Origin: Curtobacterium sp. VKM Ac-1376
GTDB taxonomy: Bacteria > Actinomycetota > Actinomycetes > Actinomycetales > Microbacteriaceae
Length of the DNA: 32,832 bases
Direction of reading: 5' to 3'
Assembly (NCBI RefSeq): GCF_015351025.1
Contig: NZ_JADKRV010000025.1
Location: forward strand, 1 to 32,832
Position numbers and translations under genes: made by a program. The notes under the pieces are model-generated. The model was not told the DNA's origin. It did not search any database and saw nothing but the letters and a program-made list of their open reading frames with translations. Shown here one piece after another: positions 8,850-17,979 of the stretch (positions within the stretch are counted from its first letter, which is position 1; every line of letters starts with the position of its first letter).

Positions 8850-10669
8850 GCGGTTTCCCCCGTCATGTCGGCGTCCTCGTCGTCCCAGGTGGGCGCGAGT
8901 GCCTGGGCGTACTCGATGGACGAGTTGCTGACGCCCTGCGGGACCATCGGCCAGACCATCGAGTCGCGGCTCACGACGAAGTCGATCACCACGGGGCGGT
9001 CGTTCGTCGCGAGGGCGAGCTCGATGGCGGCGTCGACCTCGTCCGCCTTCTCGACCCGGATGCCGAGGGCACCGTACGCATCGGCCAGCTTCACGAAGTC
9101 CGGCACACGGCGCGAGGCGTGCCCCGTCTCGAGGTCGGTGAAGGAGTGCCGGCCGTCGTAGAACAGCGTCTGCCACTGCCGGACCATGCCGAGCGACGAG
9201 TTGTTGATGATCGCGACCTTGATCGGGATGTCGTTGATGACGCAGGTCGCGAGTTCCTGGTTCGTCATCTGGAAGCATCCGTCACCGTCGATCGCCCACA
9301 CCACGCGGTCCGGCTGGGCGACCTTCGCACCCATCGCCGCCGGGACTGAGTAGCCCATCGTGCCGGCACCGCCGGAGTTCAGCCAGGCGTTCGGCCGCTC
9401 GTACTTGATGAACTGCGCGGACCACATCTGGTGCTGCCCGACCCCGGAGGCGTAGACGGCCTCGGGCCCGGTGAGCTCACCGATGCGCTTGATGATCGCC
9501 TGCGGGGCGAGGAGCCCGTCGGTCGGCTCGGCGTACCCCAGGGGGAAGTCGACCTTGAGCTGCTCGAGCTTCGTCCACCACTCGGCGGTCGACGCGCGGG
9601 TCTCGGGTGCGATGCCACCCCAGGCGTCGAGCAGGTCGGCCAGGACCTCACGCGCGTCGCCCACGATCGGGACGTCGGCGTAGCGGATCTTGGAGATCTC
9701 GGCGGGGTCGATGTCGACGTGCACGACCTTGGCGTCCGGCGCGAACTCGTCGGCCTTGCCCGTGACGCGATCGTCGAAGCGGGCACCCAGCGCGATGATC
9801 AGGTCGCTGTCCTGCAGCCCGAGCACCGCCGGCACCGTGCCGTGCATGCCGGGCATGCCGAGGTGCTGCGGGTGTGAGTCAGGGAACGCGCCGCGGCCCA
9901 TCAGGGTCGTGACGACCGGGGCGCCGGTGGCCTCGGCGAAGCGGAGCAGCTCGGCGGTCGCACCGGAGCGGATGACGCCGCCGCCGACGTACAGCACCGG
10001 ACGCTCCGACTCGGAGAGCAGCTGCGCGGCCGCGGTGATCTGCTTGCCGTGCGCCTTCGTCACCGGGCGGTAGCCGGGCAGGTCGATCTTCGGCGGCCAC
10101 ACGTACGGCGCCGACTTCTGCTGGGCGTCCTTCGTGATGTCCACCAGGACGGGACCGGGACGACCGGTGGTCGCGATGAGGTGCGCGGCCGCGAGCGTCG
10201 CCGGGACGTCCGCCGGGTCGGTGACGAGGAACGAGTGCTTCGTGATCGGCATGGTGATGCCGACGATGTCGGCTTCCTGGAACGCATCGGTACCCATCAG
10301 CGTCGAGAACACCTGACCGGTGATCGCGATGAAGGGGACCGAGTCCATGTAGGCGTCGGCGATGGCCGTGACGAGGTTCGTCGCACCCGGGCCGGACGTC
10401 GCAATGGCGACGCCGACCTTGCCCGACGACGAGGCGTAGCCCTCGGCGGCGTGCCCGGCGCCCTGCTCGTGACGGACGAGGATGTGGCGGATGGTGGTCG
10501 ACGCCATCAGCTCGTCGTAGAACGGGATGATCGCGCCGCCGGGCAGGCCGAAGACGTCGGTGATCCCGAGGTGCTCGAGCGTCCGGAGGACGGCTCCCGA
10601 GCCGGTCAGGATCTCCGGCGACCGGCGTGCACCGGCGGCCGCGGACAACGGAGTTGCTTCCGGGGGCAT
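8846..10669 (-). CDS. ilvB: Acetolactate synthase large (catalytic) subunit
   Basis: 607 residues. A thiamine-diphosphate, FAD-dependent enzyme that condenses pyruvate with pyruvate or 2-oxobutyrate. The N-terminal TPP-binding (PYR) domain has [19 protein letters not shown] and the catalytic glutamate in [16 protein letters not shown]; the central FAD-type domain has [13 protein letters not shown] and [13 protein letters not shown]; the C-terminal PP domain has the Mg/TPP motif [15 protein letters not shown]...[12 protein letters not shown]. The ATG follows AAGGA at 9-base spacing. It lies 47 bp after ilvD and overlaps ilvN by four bases. No leader-peptide attenuator is visible, unlike the well-studied Corynebacterium ilvBNC operon. 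Confidence 0.97.
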   Translation of the reverse strand: MPPEATPLSAAAGARRSPEILTGSGAVLRTLEHLGITDVFGLPGGAIIPFYDELMASTTIRHILVRHEQGAGHAAEGYASSSGKVGVAIATSGPGATNLVTAIADAYMDSVPFIAITGQVFSTLMGTDAFQEADIVGITMPITKHSFLVTDPADVPATLAAAHLIATTGRPGPVLVDITKDAQQKSAPYVWPPKIDLPGYRPVTKAHGKQITAAAQLLSESERPVLYVGGGVIRSGATAELLRFAEATGAPVVTTLMGRGAFPDSHPQHLGMPGMHGTVPAVLGLQDSDLIIALGARFDDRVTGKADEFAPDAKVVHVDIDPAEISKIRYADVPIVGDAREVLADLLDAWGGIAPETRASTAEWWTKLEQLKVDFPLGYAEPTDGLLAPQAIIKRIGELTGPEAVYASGVGQHQMWSAQFIKYERPNAWLNSGGAGTMGYSVPAAMGAKVAQPDRVVWAIDGDGCFQMTNQELATCVINDIPIKVAIINNSSLGMVRQWQTLFYDGRHSFTDLETGHASRRVPDFVKLADAYGALGIRVEKADEVDAAIELALATNDRPVVIDFVVSRDSMVWPMVPQGVSNSSIEYAQALAPTWDDEDADMTGETA

Positions 10670-10716
10670 GAGGTGGTCCTTGCCTGGAGAGGTGGCGATG
10701 GTGCGGGTGTCGAACG

Positions 10717-12411
10717 CTAGCCCGTGACCGCGCCCTGGGCGGCGGACTTGACGAGCTTGGCGTACTTCGCGAGGACTCCGCGGGTGTAGCGCGGGGGCAG
10801 CGGGGCCCAGCCGTCACGGCGGGCCTCCAGCTCGGCCGGGTCGACCAGTAGGTCGAGCGAACGAGCCGCGATGTCGACACGGATGCGGTCGCCATCACGA
10901 ACGAAAGCGACTGGACCTGCGTCCACTGCTTCCGGTGCGATGTGGCCGATGCAGAGGCCGGTTGTGCCGCCTGAGAATCGACCGTCGGTCAAGAGTAGTA
11001 CATCCTTGCCGAGCCCGGCGCCCTTGATGGCCGCGGTGATCGCCAGCATCTCCCGCATGCCCGGACCGCCCTTGGGGCCCTCGTACCGGATGACGACGAC
11101 GTCGCCCTTCTGGATGCGCCCCTCGGTCAGGGCGTCCATCGCGGCGCGCTCGCGGTCGAACACCCGGGCGGGGCCCTCGAACACGGAGGCGTCGAAGCCG
11201 GCGGTCTTCACCACGGCACCCTCGGGCGCGAACGAGCCCTGCAGGACCGTCAGGCCACCGGTTTCGTGGATCGGGTTGTCGAGCGTGCGGAAGACCTCAC
11301 CGTCGAGCGCCGGCGGGTCGATCTCGGCGAGGTTCTCGGCGACGGTCTTGCCCGTCACCGTCATGCAGTCGCCGTGCAGCAGGCCCGCGTCGAGCAGCGC
11401 CTTCATGATCACGGGGATGCCGCCGTTGCGGTCGACGTCGACCATGACGTACTTGCCGAAGGGCTTCATGTCGGCGAGGTGCGGGACCTTCGAGCCGATG
11501 CGGTTGAAGTCGTCCAGCGACAGCTCGACCTCGGCCTCGTAGGCGATCGCGAGCAGGTGCAGGATGACGTTGGTCGAGCCGCCGAGGGCCATCGCGACCG
11601 CGATCGCGTTCTCGAAGGCTTCCTTCGTCAGGATCTGGCGAGCGGTGATGCCGTGCTCGAGCATGTTCACCACGGCCTCGCCGGAGCGGTGCGCGTAGTA
11701 GTCACGTCGGCGGTCGGCGCTCGGCGGGGCGGCGGAGCCCGGCAGCGACATGCCGAGGGCTTCCGCGACCGAAGCCATCGTGTTCGCCGTGTACATGCCG
11801 CCGCAGGCGCCCTCGCCCGGGACGATGGCGCACTCGATCTTCTTCAGCTCTTCTTCGGACATGGTGCCGGCCTTGCAGGCACCGACGCCCTCGAAGGAGT
11901 CGATGATCGTGACTTCCTTCATCGTGCCGTCGGCCTGCTTCACGTAGCCCGGCATGACCGACCCGGCGTAGAGGAAGACGCTCGCCAGGTCGAGGCGCGC
12001 GGCGGCCATCAGCATGCCGGGCAGCGACTTGTCACAACCGGCGAGCAGCACGGTGCCGTCGAGCCGCTCAGCATTGACCACGGTCTCGACGCTGTCAGCG
12101 ATGACCTCGCGCGAGACGAGCGAGAAGTGCATGCCCTCGTGGCCCATGGAGATGCCATCCGAGACCGAGATGGTGCCGAACTGCAGCGGGTAGCCGCCGC
12201 CGGAGTGCACGCCTTCCTTGGCGCCCTGCGCGAGGCGGTCGAGCGAGAGGTTGCACGGCGTGATCTCGTTCCACGAGGACGCGATGCCGATCTGCGGCTT
12301 GCTCCAGTCCTCGTCTCCCATACCGACGGCCCGCAGCATGCCACGCGAGGTGGTTGCTTCGATCCCGTCGGTGACGACCCGGCTGCGCGGCTTGACGTCG
12401 ATATCAGGCAT
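10717..12411 (-). CDS. ilvD: Dihydroxy-acid dehydratase
   Basis: A 564-residue Fe-S enzyme that dehydrates 2,3-dihydroxy-3-methylvalerate and -isovalerate to the keto acids used by IlvE. Cluster and metal motifs are present: [33 protein letters not shown], and [16 protein letters not shown], plus the C-terminal [10 protein letters not shown] and [24 protein letters not shown]. The length is typical of the actinobacterial form. The ATG at 12411 has no Shine-Dalgarno but TAGACT lies six bases upstream, so the operon message is probably leaderless. This placement leaves no room for a leader-peptide attenuator, so control must act at the promoter, where TGGTATCCCA overlaps the -35 region. Confidence 0.96.
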   Translation of the reverse strand: MPDIDVKPRSRVVTDGIEATTSRGMLRAVGMGDEDWSKPQIGIASSWNEITPCNLSLDRLAQGAKEGVHSGGGYPLQFGTISVSDGISMGHEGMHFSLVSREVIADSVETVVNAERLDGTVLLAGCDKSLPGMLMAAARLDLASVFLYAGSVMPGYVKQADGTMKEVTIIDSFEGVGACKAGTMSEEELKKIECAIVPGEGACGGMYTANTMASVAEALGMSLPGSAAPPSADRRRDYYAHRSGEAVVNMLEHGITARQILTKEAFENAIAVAMALGGSTNVILHLLAIAYEAEVELSLDDFNRIGSKVPHLADMKPFGKYVMVDVDRNGGIPVIMKALLDAGLLHGDCMTVTGKTVAENLAEIDPPALDGEVFRTLDNPIHETGGLTVLQGSFAPEGAVVKTAGFDASVFEGPARVFDRERAAMDALTEGRIQKGDVVVIRYEGPKGGPGMREMLAITAAIKGAGLGKDVLLLTDGRFSGGTTGLCIGHIAPEAVDAGPVAFVRDGDRIRVDIAARSLDLLVDPAELEARRDGWAPLPPRYTRGVLAKYAKLVKSAAQGAVTG

Positions 12412-12417
12412 GGAGCG

Positions 12418-12441
12418 AGTCTAGGACGCTTTGGGATACCA
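12418..12441 (-). promoter_or_regulatory. ilvD promoter with operator-like TGGTATCCCA
   Basis: TAGACT (12423 to 12418) sits six bases before the ilvD ATG, so transcription should start at the ATG. TGGTATCCCA (12441 to 12432) covers the expected -35 region. The same 10-mer occurs, inverted, in the serA promoter. A symmetric TGGNATNCCA is the sort of site bound by a dimeric HTH repressor; GntR-family sites such as TGGTATACCA look similar, but the regulator is unknown. Confidence 0.5.
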
Positions 12442-12451
12442 GTCGCGCAAC

Positions 12452-12469
12452 AACATGCGTTCGCATGTT
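12452..12469. promoter_or_regulatory. Perfect 8-bp-arm palindrome upstream of ilvD
   Basis: AACATGCG (12452-12459), TT, CGCATGTT (12462-12469). It lies 41-58 bp before the ilvD start and 32-50 bp after the otsB stop. It is AT-richer than the terminators of this window and lacks a strong GC stem, so it looks more like a second operator than a terminator. It could also end otsAB transcription. Confidence 0.4.
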
Positions 12470-12501
12470 CGAGGGCGGTCGGGAGGCACACGTCACCCCC
12501 G

Positions 12502-13281
12502 TCACCGGGTGGCGCGGAGCCTCGCCAGCTGCTTCAGGACCCCGGTCAGGGCCGCAGGGTCGTCGATCCGGAAGCCGGCTCGCGTCTCCCCCGGGCCGAC
12601 CTTCACACCGACGTCCCCCTCGCCGAGCACCCGGAAGCCGTCCTCGTCGGTGACGTCGTCACCCGCGAAGAAGACCGCATCCGCCCCGTGCAGGTCGCGC
12701 AGCCGGACGATCGCGTCACCCTTCGTGACGTGTCGCACCGCGAACTCGAGGATGTCCTTGCCGCCACGCTCGAGCACCTCGGGGTCGGCGTCGTGTGCCG
12801 CACGGCTCGCCGCCGCGTTCGCCTCGCTCGCCACGTCGGCGGACACCCGCCGGGTGTGCACGCCGTGACCGGCCGGCTTGTGCTCGACGACGACGCCCGG
12901 GAACCGCGCGCCGACCTCGTCGAGAGCAGCACCGATGCGCGCGACGCGCTCGAGTTCGTCGGCGGTGAGCGCGGCCTCGGCGTGGCCGTCGACGCGCCAC
13001 TCGACCCCGTGCGAACCGACCAGCGCCATGTCCTCCGGCGCGTGGGTCACAGCGGCGAGACTGCCGAGGGGACGTCCGGAGACGAGCACCACCTCGGTGT
13101 CCTTCGCACGGTTCAGGGTCAGGACGGCGGCCCAGGAACCCGGCAGCGCTCCGACCTGCGACGGGTCGTCGGCGAAGGGGGCCAGCGTGCCGTCGAAGTC
13201 GAGGGCGACGATCAGTCGCGGCGCAGCCGCGAGCGCCTCGAGGGCCGCGTCGAGGTCGCCGGTCGTCGTCTCGTCACGCAT
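12502..13281 (-). CDS. otsB: Trehalose-6-phosphate phosphatase
   Basis: A 259-residue HAD-superfamily phosphatase that removes phosphate from trehalose 6-phosphate. The aspartate nucleophile motif is LIVALDFDGTLAPF (about 22-35); motif II is in VVLVSGRPLGSL; and the C-terminal acidic motif IV is FFAGDDVTDEDGF. The cap-domain lysine/arginine segment VVVEHKPAGHGVHTRR is also present. The ATG at 13281 overlaps the end of otsA by 8 bases; an upstream in-frame extension is arginine/proline-rich shadow of otsA. otsA and otsB therefore form a coupled pair making trehalose, an osmo- and desiccation protectant. Confidence 0.93.
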   Translation of the reverse strand: MRDETTTGDLDAALEALAAAPRLIVALDFDGTLAPFADDPSQVGALPGSWAAVLTLNRAKDTEVVLVSGRPLGSLAAVTHAPEDMALVGSHGVEWRVDGHAEAALTADELERVARIGAALDEVGARFPGVVVEHKPAGHGVHTRRVSADVASEANAAASRAAHDADPEVLERGGKDILEFAVRHVTKGDAIVRLRDLHGADAVFFAGDDVTDEDGFRVLGEGDVGVKVGPGETRAGFRIDDPAALTGVLKQLARLRATR

Positions 13282-14866
13282 CACGGTCCTCCCGGGTGTC
13301 CTCGGCGGCCCTGGCGGACTGGGCGTCCTGGTCGAAGATCGACGTGTTGTCGGTCTGCGCCTCGCGGTGCGTCCCACGCGGGTCCGCGACCGACGGGTCG
13401 ATCTGGGCGGTGCGCGGGGCGTGGCGGTCGAGCGCCTCGAGGAAGGAACGCGACCAGCGCGCCACGTCGTTGTCGCGCACGCGCTTGCGGAGCGCGCGCA
13501 TACGGGTCGATCGCTCGCGACGCGGCATCTCGATGGCGCGCTCGATGCTGTCCTTCAGCGCGCCGATGTCGTGTGGGTTCACGATCACGGCCTGCTTGAG
13601 CTCGTCGGCCGCGCCGGCGAACTCGGAGAGGATGAGCACGCCGTCGTTGTCGAAGCGGGCGGCGACGTACTCCTTCGCGACGAGGTTCATGCCGTCGCGC
13701 AGTGCGGTCACGAGCATGATGTCGGCGGCCAGGTACAGCGCGACCATCTCTTCGCGCGGGTAACCGTGGTGCAGGTACGAGATCGGCTGGTGACCGATGA
13801 CGCCGAGGTCACCGTTGATGCGGCCGACGCTCAGCTCGATCTCGTCGCGGAGCGTGGCGTAGGAGTCGACGCGCTCGCGGCTCGGGCTCGCGACCTGGAC
13901 GAGGGCGGCGTCCTCCACCGCGATGCGGCCGTCCTCGATGAGCTCGCCGAACGCCTTGATGCGGTGCCGGATGCCCTTGGTGTAGTCGAGCCGGTCGACT
14001 CCGAGCAGGACGGTCTTCGGGTTGCCGAGGCTCGCGCGGATCTCCCGTGCGCGCTCCTGCACCTCGGGCCGGTGGGCGATCGCCTCGAAGCTCTCGGCGT
14101 CGATGGAGATCGGGAAGTGCCGCGCCTCGACGTGCCGGACCGTGATGCCCTTGCGACTGCGCGGAGCGGCCGGGTCGTCGACCGGGACGTCGATGGTCGT
14201 GCCCTTGGTCGTGTAGCCCTTGATGTGCCGGACCGCGCGGAGGAAGTCGCTCGCGTCGTCGTGGCGCTGGAACCCGATGACGTCGGCACCGAGCAGCCCG
14301 TCCAGGATCTGCGCGCGCCACGGCAACTGGGCGTAGATGCCGACCGGCGGGAACGGGATGTGGTTGAAGAAGCCGATGGTCAGGTCGGGACGCTCGGCTC
14401 GGAGCAGCGCCGGCACCAGCTGCAGCTGGTAGTCCTGCACCCAGACGATGCCGTCCCGCTCGGCGATCTCCGCGATCTGCTCGGCGAAGCGCTGGTTCAC
14501 CCGCTTGTACGCGTTCCACCAGTCGCGGTGGTAGCTGGGGTGCTCGATCACGTCGTGGTAGAGCGGCCAGAGGGTGTCGTTGCTGAAGCCCTCGTAGTAC
14601 TCCGCGACGTCGTCGTCGGAGAGCGGCACCGGCACGATGTGGATGCCCTCGTTGTCGAACGGCGCGACCTCGACCTCGGGCTGTCCCACCCACCCGACCC
14701 AGGCCCCGTCGTTCGCGCGCATCACGGGTTCGAGTGCGGTGACGAGGCCACCCGGCGAGTGCCGCCAGCCCTCGTTGCCGTCCTGGTCGACGACACGGTC
14801 CACCGGGAGACGGTTGGAGGCGACGACGAACGAGTAGCGGGTCTGTTCGGTGCGGTCTGCAGGCAT
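13274..14866 (-). CDS. otsA: Trehalose-6-phosphate synthase
   Basis: A 530-residue GT20 retaining glycosyltransferase that joins glucose from UDP- or ADP-glucose to glucose 6-phosphate. Motifs include FVVASNRLPVDRV at the N-terminus, WVGWVGQP, IVWVQDYQLQLVPALLR, IGFFNHIPFPP, LLGVDRLDYTKGIRHRIKAF, and the donor-binding DGMNLVAKEYVAAR...GVLILSEFAGAADEL. The last about 45 residues (after the helix SFLEAL) are a polar tail, longer than in typical OtsA. I place the start at the ATG before PADRTEQTRYSFVV; the ribosome site is weak (a GGAG 15 bases upstream). It is divergent from the 941-residue membrane protein gene. Confidence 0.94.
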   Translation of the reverse strand: MPADRTEQTRYSFVVASNRLPVDRVVDQDGNEGWRHSPGGLVTALEPVMRANDGAWVGWVGQPEVEVAPFDNEGIHIVPVPLSDDDVAEYYEGFSNDTLWPLYHDVIEHPSYHRDWWNAYKRVNQRFAEQIAEIAERDGIVWVQDYQLQLVPALLRAERPDLTIGFFNHIPFPPVGIYAQLPWRAQILDGLLGADVIGFQRHDDASDFLRAVRHIKGYTTKGTTIDVPVDDPAAPRSRKGITVRHVEARHFPISIDAESFEAIAHRPEVQERAREIRASLGNPKTVLLGVDRLDYTKGIRHRIKAFGELIEDGRIAVEDAALVQVASPSRERVDSYATLRDEIELSVGRINGDLGVIGHQPISYLHHGYPREEMVALYLAADIMLVTALRDGMNLVAKEYVAARFDNDGVLILSEFAGAADELKQAVIVNPHDIGALKDSIERAIEMPRRERSTRMRALRKRVRDNDVARWSRSFLEALDRHAPRTAQIDPSVADPRGTHREAQTDNTSIFDQDAQSARAAEDTREDRDA

Positions 14867-14968
14867 GGGCTGGTGTGATCTCCGTTCCGCCCGGCGGGTG
14901 CCGGGTGCATCGGTCCGGCCTGGTGCGCCGGGGTGCGATGCCGAAGTTACCAGCGGCCGGACAGGGCA

Positions 14969-14998
14969 TTCACGGCGGATCGGCGGTTCCGGTACGCT
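14969..14998 (+). promoter_or_regulatory. Probable promoter of the 941-residue protein gene
   Basis: TTCACG (14969-14974) and TACGCT (14993-14998) are separated by 18 bp, a plausible -35/-10 pair. It would give a leader of about 65 bases ending in the GGAGAGG site before the GTG at 15070. Confidence 0.4.
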
Positions 14999-15069
14999 GC
15001 AGGCACGTGTCGGGGGGACACGGGTGCTGGACCACGGCGCCGGCCTCCCGGTCGGAGAGGACCCCCGCC

Positions 15070-17895
15070 GTGAGCGAGAACCCGCCAAACCCACCCGTCC
15101 CACCGGGGCAGCCAGGGAAGCCGGAGCAGTCCGGCCCGCAGACCCCGCAGGGGCAGCCGACATGGCAGCAGGGCGGCGCGCAGCAGGCCTGGCAGCAGCA
15201 GGGCGGCGCGCAGCAGGCCTGGCAGCAGCAGCCGGGAGGCGCGTCCCAGTGGTCGGGACAGCCCGCCCCCGCCGCGCAGTCGTCCGACGCCTTCGGTCGG
15301 TTCCTGCGGTCCGTATCGGGTCGTGACTGGTTGGCGGCCGTGCTCGCCGCCGTCGGCGGCTGGGTCGCGGCCTACGTCGTCGCTGCACTCTCGCTGCTCA
15401 TCACCGTGGCGGTGCTCGCCTCCGGCGGCAGCGGTTCGACGGGCTCGAGCACCGGCACCGGGTCGGACCTGGGCTCGGGCGCCGCGCCCGACGTGGAGTC
15501 GCTGCTCTCCGGCGTGAGCGTGCTCCTCGGTGCCCCGGCGCAGCTCGTCGCCCTCGCCGACCTCGGCCGCCTGCACCTGGCAGGGTCGATCGGGTTCCTC
15601 GGCTCGGGATCGGGCGCCCTCGCGGTCGTCCCGGCCCTGGTGCTGACGGCACAGGTCGTCCTCGCCGTCGTGCTCACCCGGCGGATCCGCACGCGTGGCC
15701 TCGGCCGCACCCAGGTGCTCGTCACCGCCGTCGTCTCCGGCCTGGTCACCACGGTCCTGACGAACGCGGCGGCCGGCTTGTTCGCGATCCGGTTCCCCTC
15801 GGTGTCCGGCGCGTCGATCGACCCCGTGCACGCGGTCGGCGTCGGCAGCGTGCTCGGGGCGTTCGTCATCGGCGCCCTGGCAGCACTCCTGGCGCGTCCC
15901 TCGGTCCTCGCCGGCGGCAACGTCTTCGCGGCACGCCTGCTCGGCACACTCCGCATCGCGGCATCACAACTGACCGTCATCGTCGTGCTGGTCGCCCTCG
16001 TCGTCATCGTCGTCGCCCTGATCGCCCAGCCGTCGTACGGCGCGGCGCTGCCCCTGCTGCTCGGCAACGTCGCGGTCGGGCTCACCGCGCTCGGGTTCCT
16101 CGGCGGCGTCGGGACCTCCGGGTTCGGCAGCGCCGGCGACACGGCGTCGGTGTTCGGTGGTGCCGGCGGCTGGACCTGGCTCGTCGTGCTGTTCGTGCTC
16201 GTCACCTCGGTCGCGGCCGGTCTCGCCCTCGCCGTGCGGCGCAACGACCGCATCCGCACCACGCTCGACTGGGTCGTCACGCCGCTGGTGTGGTTCGCAC
16301 TCGGGCTCCTGCTCTTCGTCCTCGGCACCGGGGTCGTCTCGTACCAGGTGAGCGGCGCCAGCGCAGTGAGCGGGTCCGGTTCCATCGGCATCACCCCGTG
16401 GACCCCGCTCGTGTTCGCCCTGTGGGGTGGCGCGATCGAGGTCGTCGCTCGGTACCTCGCACCGGTGCTGCTCCCCCGCCTCGGTGGCGGCGTGGTGCTG
16501 CGCACGTCACGAGTGGTCGGCGCAGACCCGCGTCCGATCGCCGCACCGGGGTTCCCGGTCGGGCCCGACACGGGTGCAGGAGTGCCGGCGGCAGCGGGCG
16601 ATCGGGCGACGCCCGACGGTCCGGGTGCTCCGGCCGGTCCGGCATCGGGCGGCGCCCCGGGCACTGACCAGGCTTGGGCGGCTCCGGCCGCGGCGCCGGT
16701 CGACTCGACAGCCCCCGCCGCTCCCGCGGCCGCGGCCGCCGCGGCCTGGTCTGCTCCCTCCGGTGCGGACCAGCAGGCGCCGTACCCGCAGTCCGGGTCC
16801 GGGACATCCGGGTCGGAGCCCGGCTACGGTGCTCAGCCCGGCTACGCTGCTCAGCCCGGCTACGCTGCTCAGCCCGGCTACGCTGCTCAGCCCGGGCAGC
16901 CCTTCATCGGCGGAGGTGCCCCCGCGCCCGCACCGATGTCGCCCCGCGCCAAGAAGATCCTGGTCCGCTCGCTCATCGCCGGCGGCGCCGTGGTCGTCGT
17001 CGTCATCGCCGGTGCCGTCACGACGAGCGTTCTCCGCGCCAACGTGTGGGGCCCGGCGCCGACGGTGAAGTCCTACGTCCAGGCCATCGCCAGCGGGGAC
17101 GCGGACACCGCCGCGGACCTGAGCGAGGTTCCGGACGACTCCGCGATGCTCGACTCGACCGTGCTGAAGAGCGCGAAGGACCGCCCGTCAGACATCCGCG
17201 TCGGCAGGGTCGCCCGCAGCGGTGACACTGCGATCGCCACCCTGAGCTACACGCAGGACGGCAAGAACCGGTCGGGCCAGGTGTCCCTCCGCCGCACCGG
17301 CACCTCGTTCCTGGTGAAGGACGAGTGGCGCGTCACGGAGCCGCTCGCGCAGACGGTGACCCTGACGGCATCAGAGGTGCTCGAGGGCGCACCGGTGACC
17401 ATCGGCGGCAAGGAGGTCGGGGAGATCAGCGACGGCAAGTTCACGTCCCTCGCCTACCCGGGTTCCTACCAGGTCACGGTGGGCGGGACGAAGTACTTCA
17501 CCGGCGGCACCGAGAAGGTCGCCGTCGGAGCGGCCTCCTCGGGCTACGTCGACTTCGCGCCGAAGGCCACCAAGGCCCTCCAACAGGACGCCGAGCAGTA
17601 CGTCACGGACCTCATCGACGACTGCGCGGAGAAGACCGACCTCAGTGCGCTGAGCGGTTGCCCCTGGTACGGGCCGTACGACGCCGACGGCGCGGTGCGG
17701 TACGACGTCACGTCGATGCCCGAGCTCGAGGTCGAGACCTCCGGCTCCGGCACCGTCATGGTGACCAGCAGCCAGGACGGCACGGTCGAGTACGACTACA
17801 CCTCGTACCTCGGCGACAAGAAGCGCGGTTCGGACTCGTTCGACGTGTACCAGTACCTGAAGGTCGAGGACGGAACGCTCGTCTCCGCGTACTGA
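15070..17895 (+). CDS. Large polytopic membrane protein with exported C-terminal domain, unknown function
   Basis: 941 residues from a GTG preceded by GGAGAGG. Residues 1-75 are proline/glutamine-rich with two copies of a QQGGAQQAWQ-type repeat. Residues about 85-500 contain roughly nine to ten hydrophobic segments, several long and valine-rich. Residues about 500-635 are an alanine/proline/glycine linker ending in four copies of PGYAAQ. A further membrane helix (SLIAGGAVVVVVIAGAVTTSVL) then leads to about 285 residues that should lie outside the membrane. This part contains a PTVKSYVQAIASGDADTAADLSE segment resembling helical lumazine/NTF2-like stalks, and a cysteine pair in DDCAEKTDLSALSGCPWYGPY that could form a disulfide. 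The layout is seen in several uncharacterised actinobacterial envelope proteins. I do not know its function. Confidence 0.85.
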   Translation: MSENPPNPPVPPGQPGKPEQSGPQTPQGQPTWQQGGAQQAWQQQGGAQQAWQQQPGGASQWSGQPAPAAQSSDAFGRFLRSVSGRDWLAAVLAAVGGWVAAYVVAALSLLITVAVLASGGSGSTGSSTGTGSDLGSGAAPDVESLLSGVSVLLGAPAQLVALADLGRLHLAGSIGFLGSGSGALAVVPALVLTAQVVLAVVLTRRIRTRGLGRTQVLVTAVVSGLVTTVLTNAAAGLFAIRFPSVSGASIDPVHAVGVGSVLGAFVIGALAALLARPSVLAGGNVFAARLLGTLRIAASQLTVIVVLVALVVIVVALIAQPSYGAALPLLLGNVAVGLTALGFLGGVGTSGFGSAGDTASVFGGAGGWTWLVVLFVLVTSVAAGLALAVRRNDRIRTTLDWVVTPLVWFALGLLLFVLGTGVVSYQVSGASAVSGSGSIGITPWTPLVFALWGGAIEVVARYLAPVLLPRLGGGVVLRTSRVVGADPRPIAAPGFPVGPDTGAGVPAAAGDRATPDGPGAPAGPASGGAPGTDQAWAAPAAAPVDSTAPAAPAAAAAAAWSAPSGADQQAPYPQSGSGTSGSEPGYGAQPGYAAQPGYAAQPGYAAQPGQPFIGGGAPAPAPMSPRAKKILVRSLIAGGAVVVVVIAGAVTTSVLRANVWGPAPTVKSYVQAIASGDADTAADLSEVPDDSAMLDSTVLKSAKDRPSDIRVGRVARSGDTAIATLSYTQDGKNRSGQVSLRRTGTSFLVKDEWRVTEPLAQTVTLTASEVLEGAPVTIGGKEVGEISDGKFTSLAYPGSYQVTVGGTKYFTGGTEKVAVGAASSGYVDFAPKATKALQQDAEQYVTDLIDDCAEKTDLSALSGCPWYGPYDADGAVRYDVTSMPELEVETSGSGTVMVTSSQDGTVEYDYTSYLGDKKRGSDSFDVYQYLKVEDGTLVSAY
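15171..15230 (+). repeat. 30-bp perfect tandem repeat, two copies
   Basis: Two identical 30-base units (15171-15200 and 15201-15230) encode the glutamine-rich repeat at the N-terminus of the 941-residue protein. Perfect identity suggests recent duplication or slippage, so copy number may vary between strains. Confidence 0.85.
16819..16890 (+). repeat. 18-bp tandem repeat, four copies
   Basis: Four 18-base units starting CCCGGCTACG at 16819, 16837, 16855 and 16873; the first differs by one base. They encode PGYGAQ and then PGYAAQ three times, in the linker before the last membrane helix of the 941-residue protein. In-frame length change would alter the linker length without breaking the gene. 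Confidence 0.85.
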
Positions 17896-17929
17896 GCAAC
17901 GACCCGCCGCAGCCTGTGCGGCAACACAC

Positions 17930-17961
17930 GACGGCCGACCCGGGACTCCGGGTCGGCCGTC
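17930..17961 (+). terminator. Terminator after the 941-residue protein gene
   Basis: A perfect 14-bp stem (GACGGCCGACCCGG at 17930-17943 with 17948-17961) and a 4-base loop, 35 bases beyond the stop codon. It ends just before the corA -10 element and so separates the two genes. Confidence 0.7.
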
Positions 17962-17966
17962 TCACT

Positions 17967-17972
17967 TAGGCT
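17967..17972 (+). promoter_or_regulatory. -10 element TAGGCT, leaderless corA promoter
   Basis: TAGGCT lies seven bases before the corA ATG at 17980, so the message should begin at or next to the start codon. The -35 region lies within the preceding terminator hairpin. Confidence 0.55.
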
Positions 17973-17979
17973 GACGGCC

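Noticed and set aside
10670..12417. Leader-peptide attenuator in front of the ilv operon
   Set aside because: No short Leu/Ile/Val-rich reading frame with competing hairpins is visible before ilvD or ilvB, and ilvD has no leader.
12452..12471. LexA (SOS) box near ilvD
   Set aside because: There is a GTTCGA half-site, but the symmetry and spacing are those of AACATGCG-TT-CGCATGTT, not the actinobacterial TCGAAC-N4-GTTCGA box.
11266..14878. Long + strand open frames (777 and 666 residues) opposite ilvD, otsB and otsA
   Set aside because: Antisense shadows; the minus-strand genes show complete catalytic motifs and coupled overlaps.
14875..15069. N-terminal extension of the 941-residue protein
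   Set aside because: The GTG at 15070 has a strong GGAGAGG site, and the extension reads through the divergent promoter region with non-coding composition.
16819..16890. CRISPR array or non-coding satellite
   Set aside because: The 18-bp units are contiguous without spacers and are in-frame codons for a protein linker.
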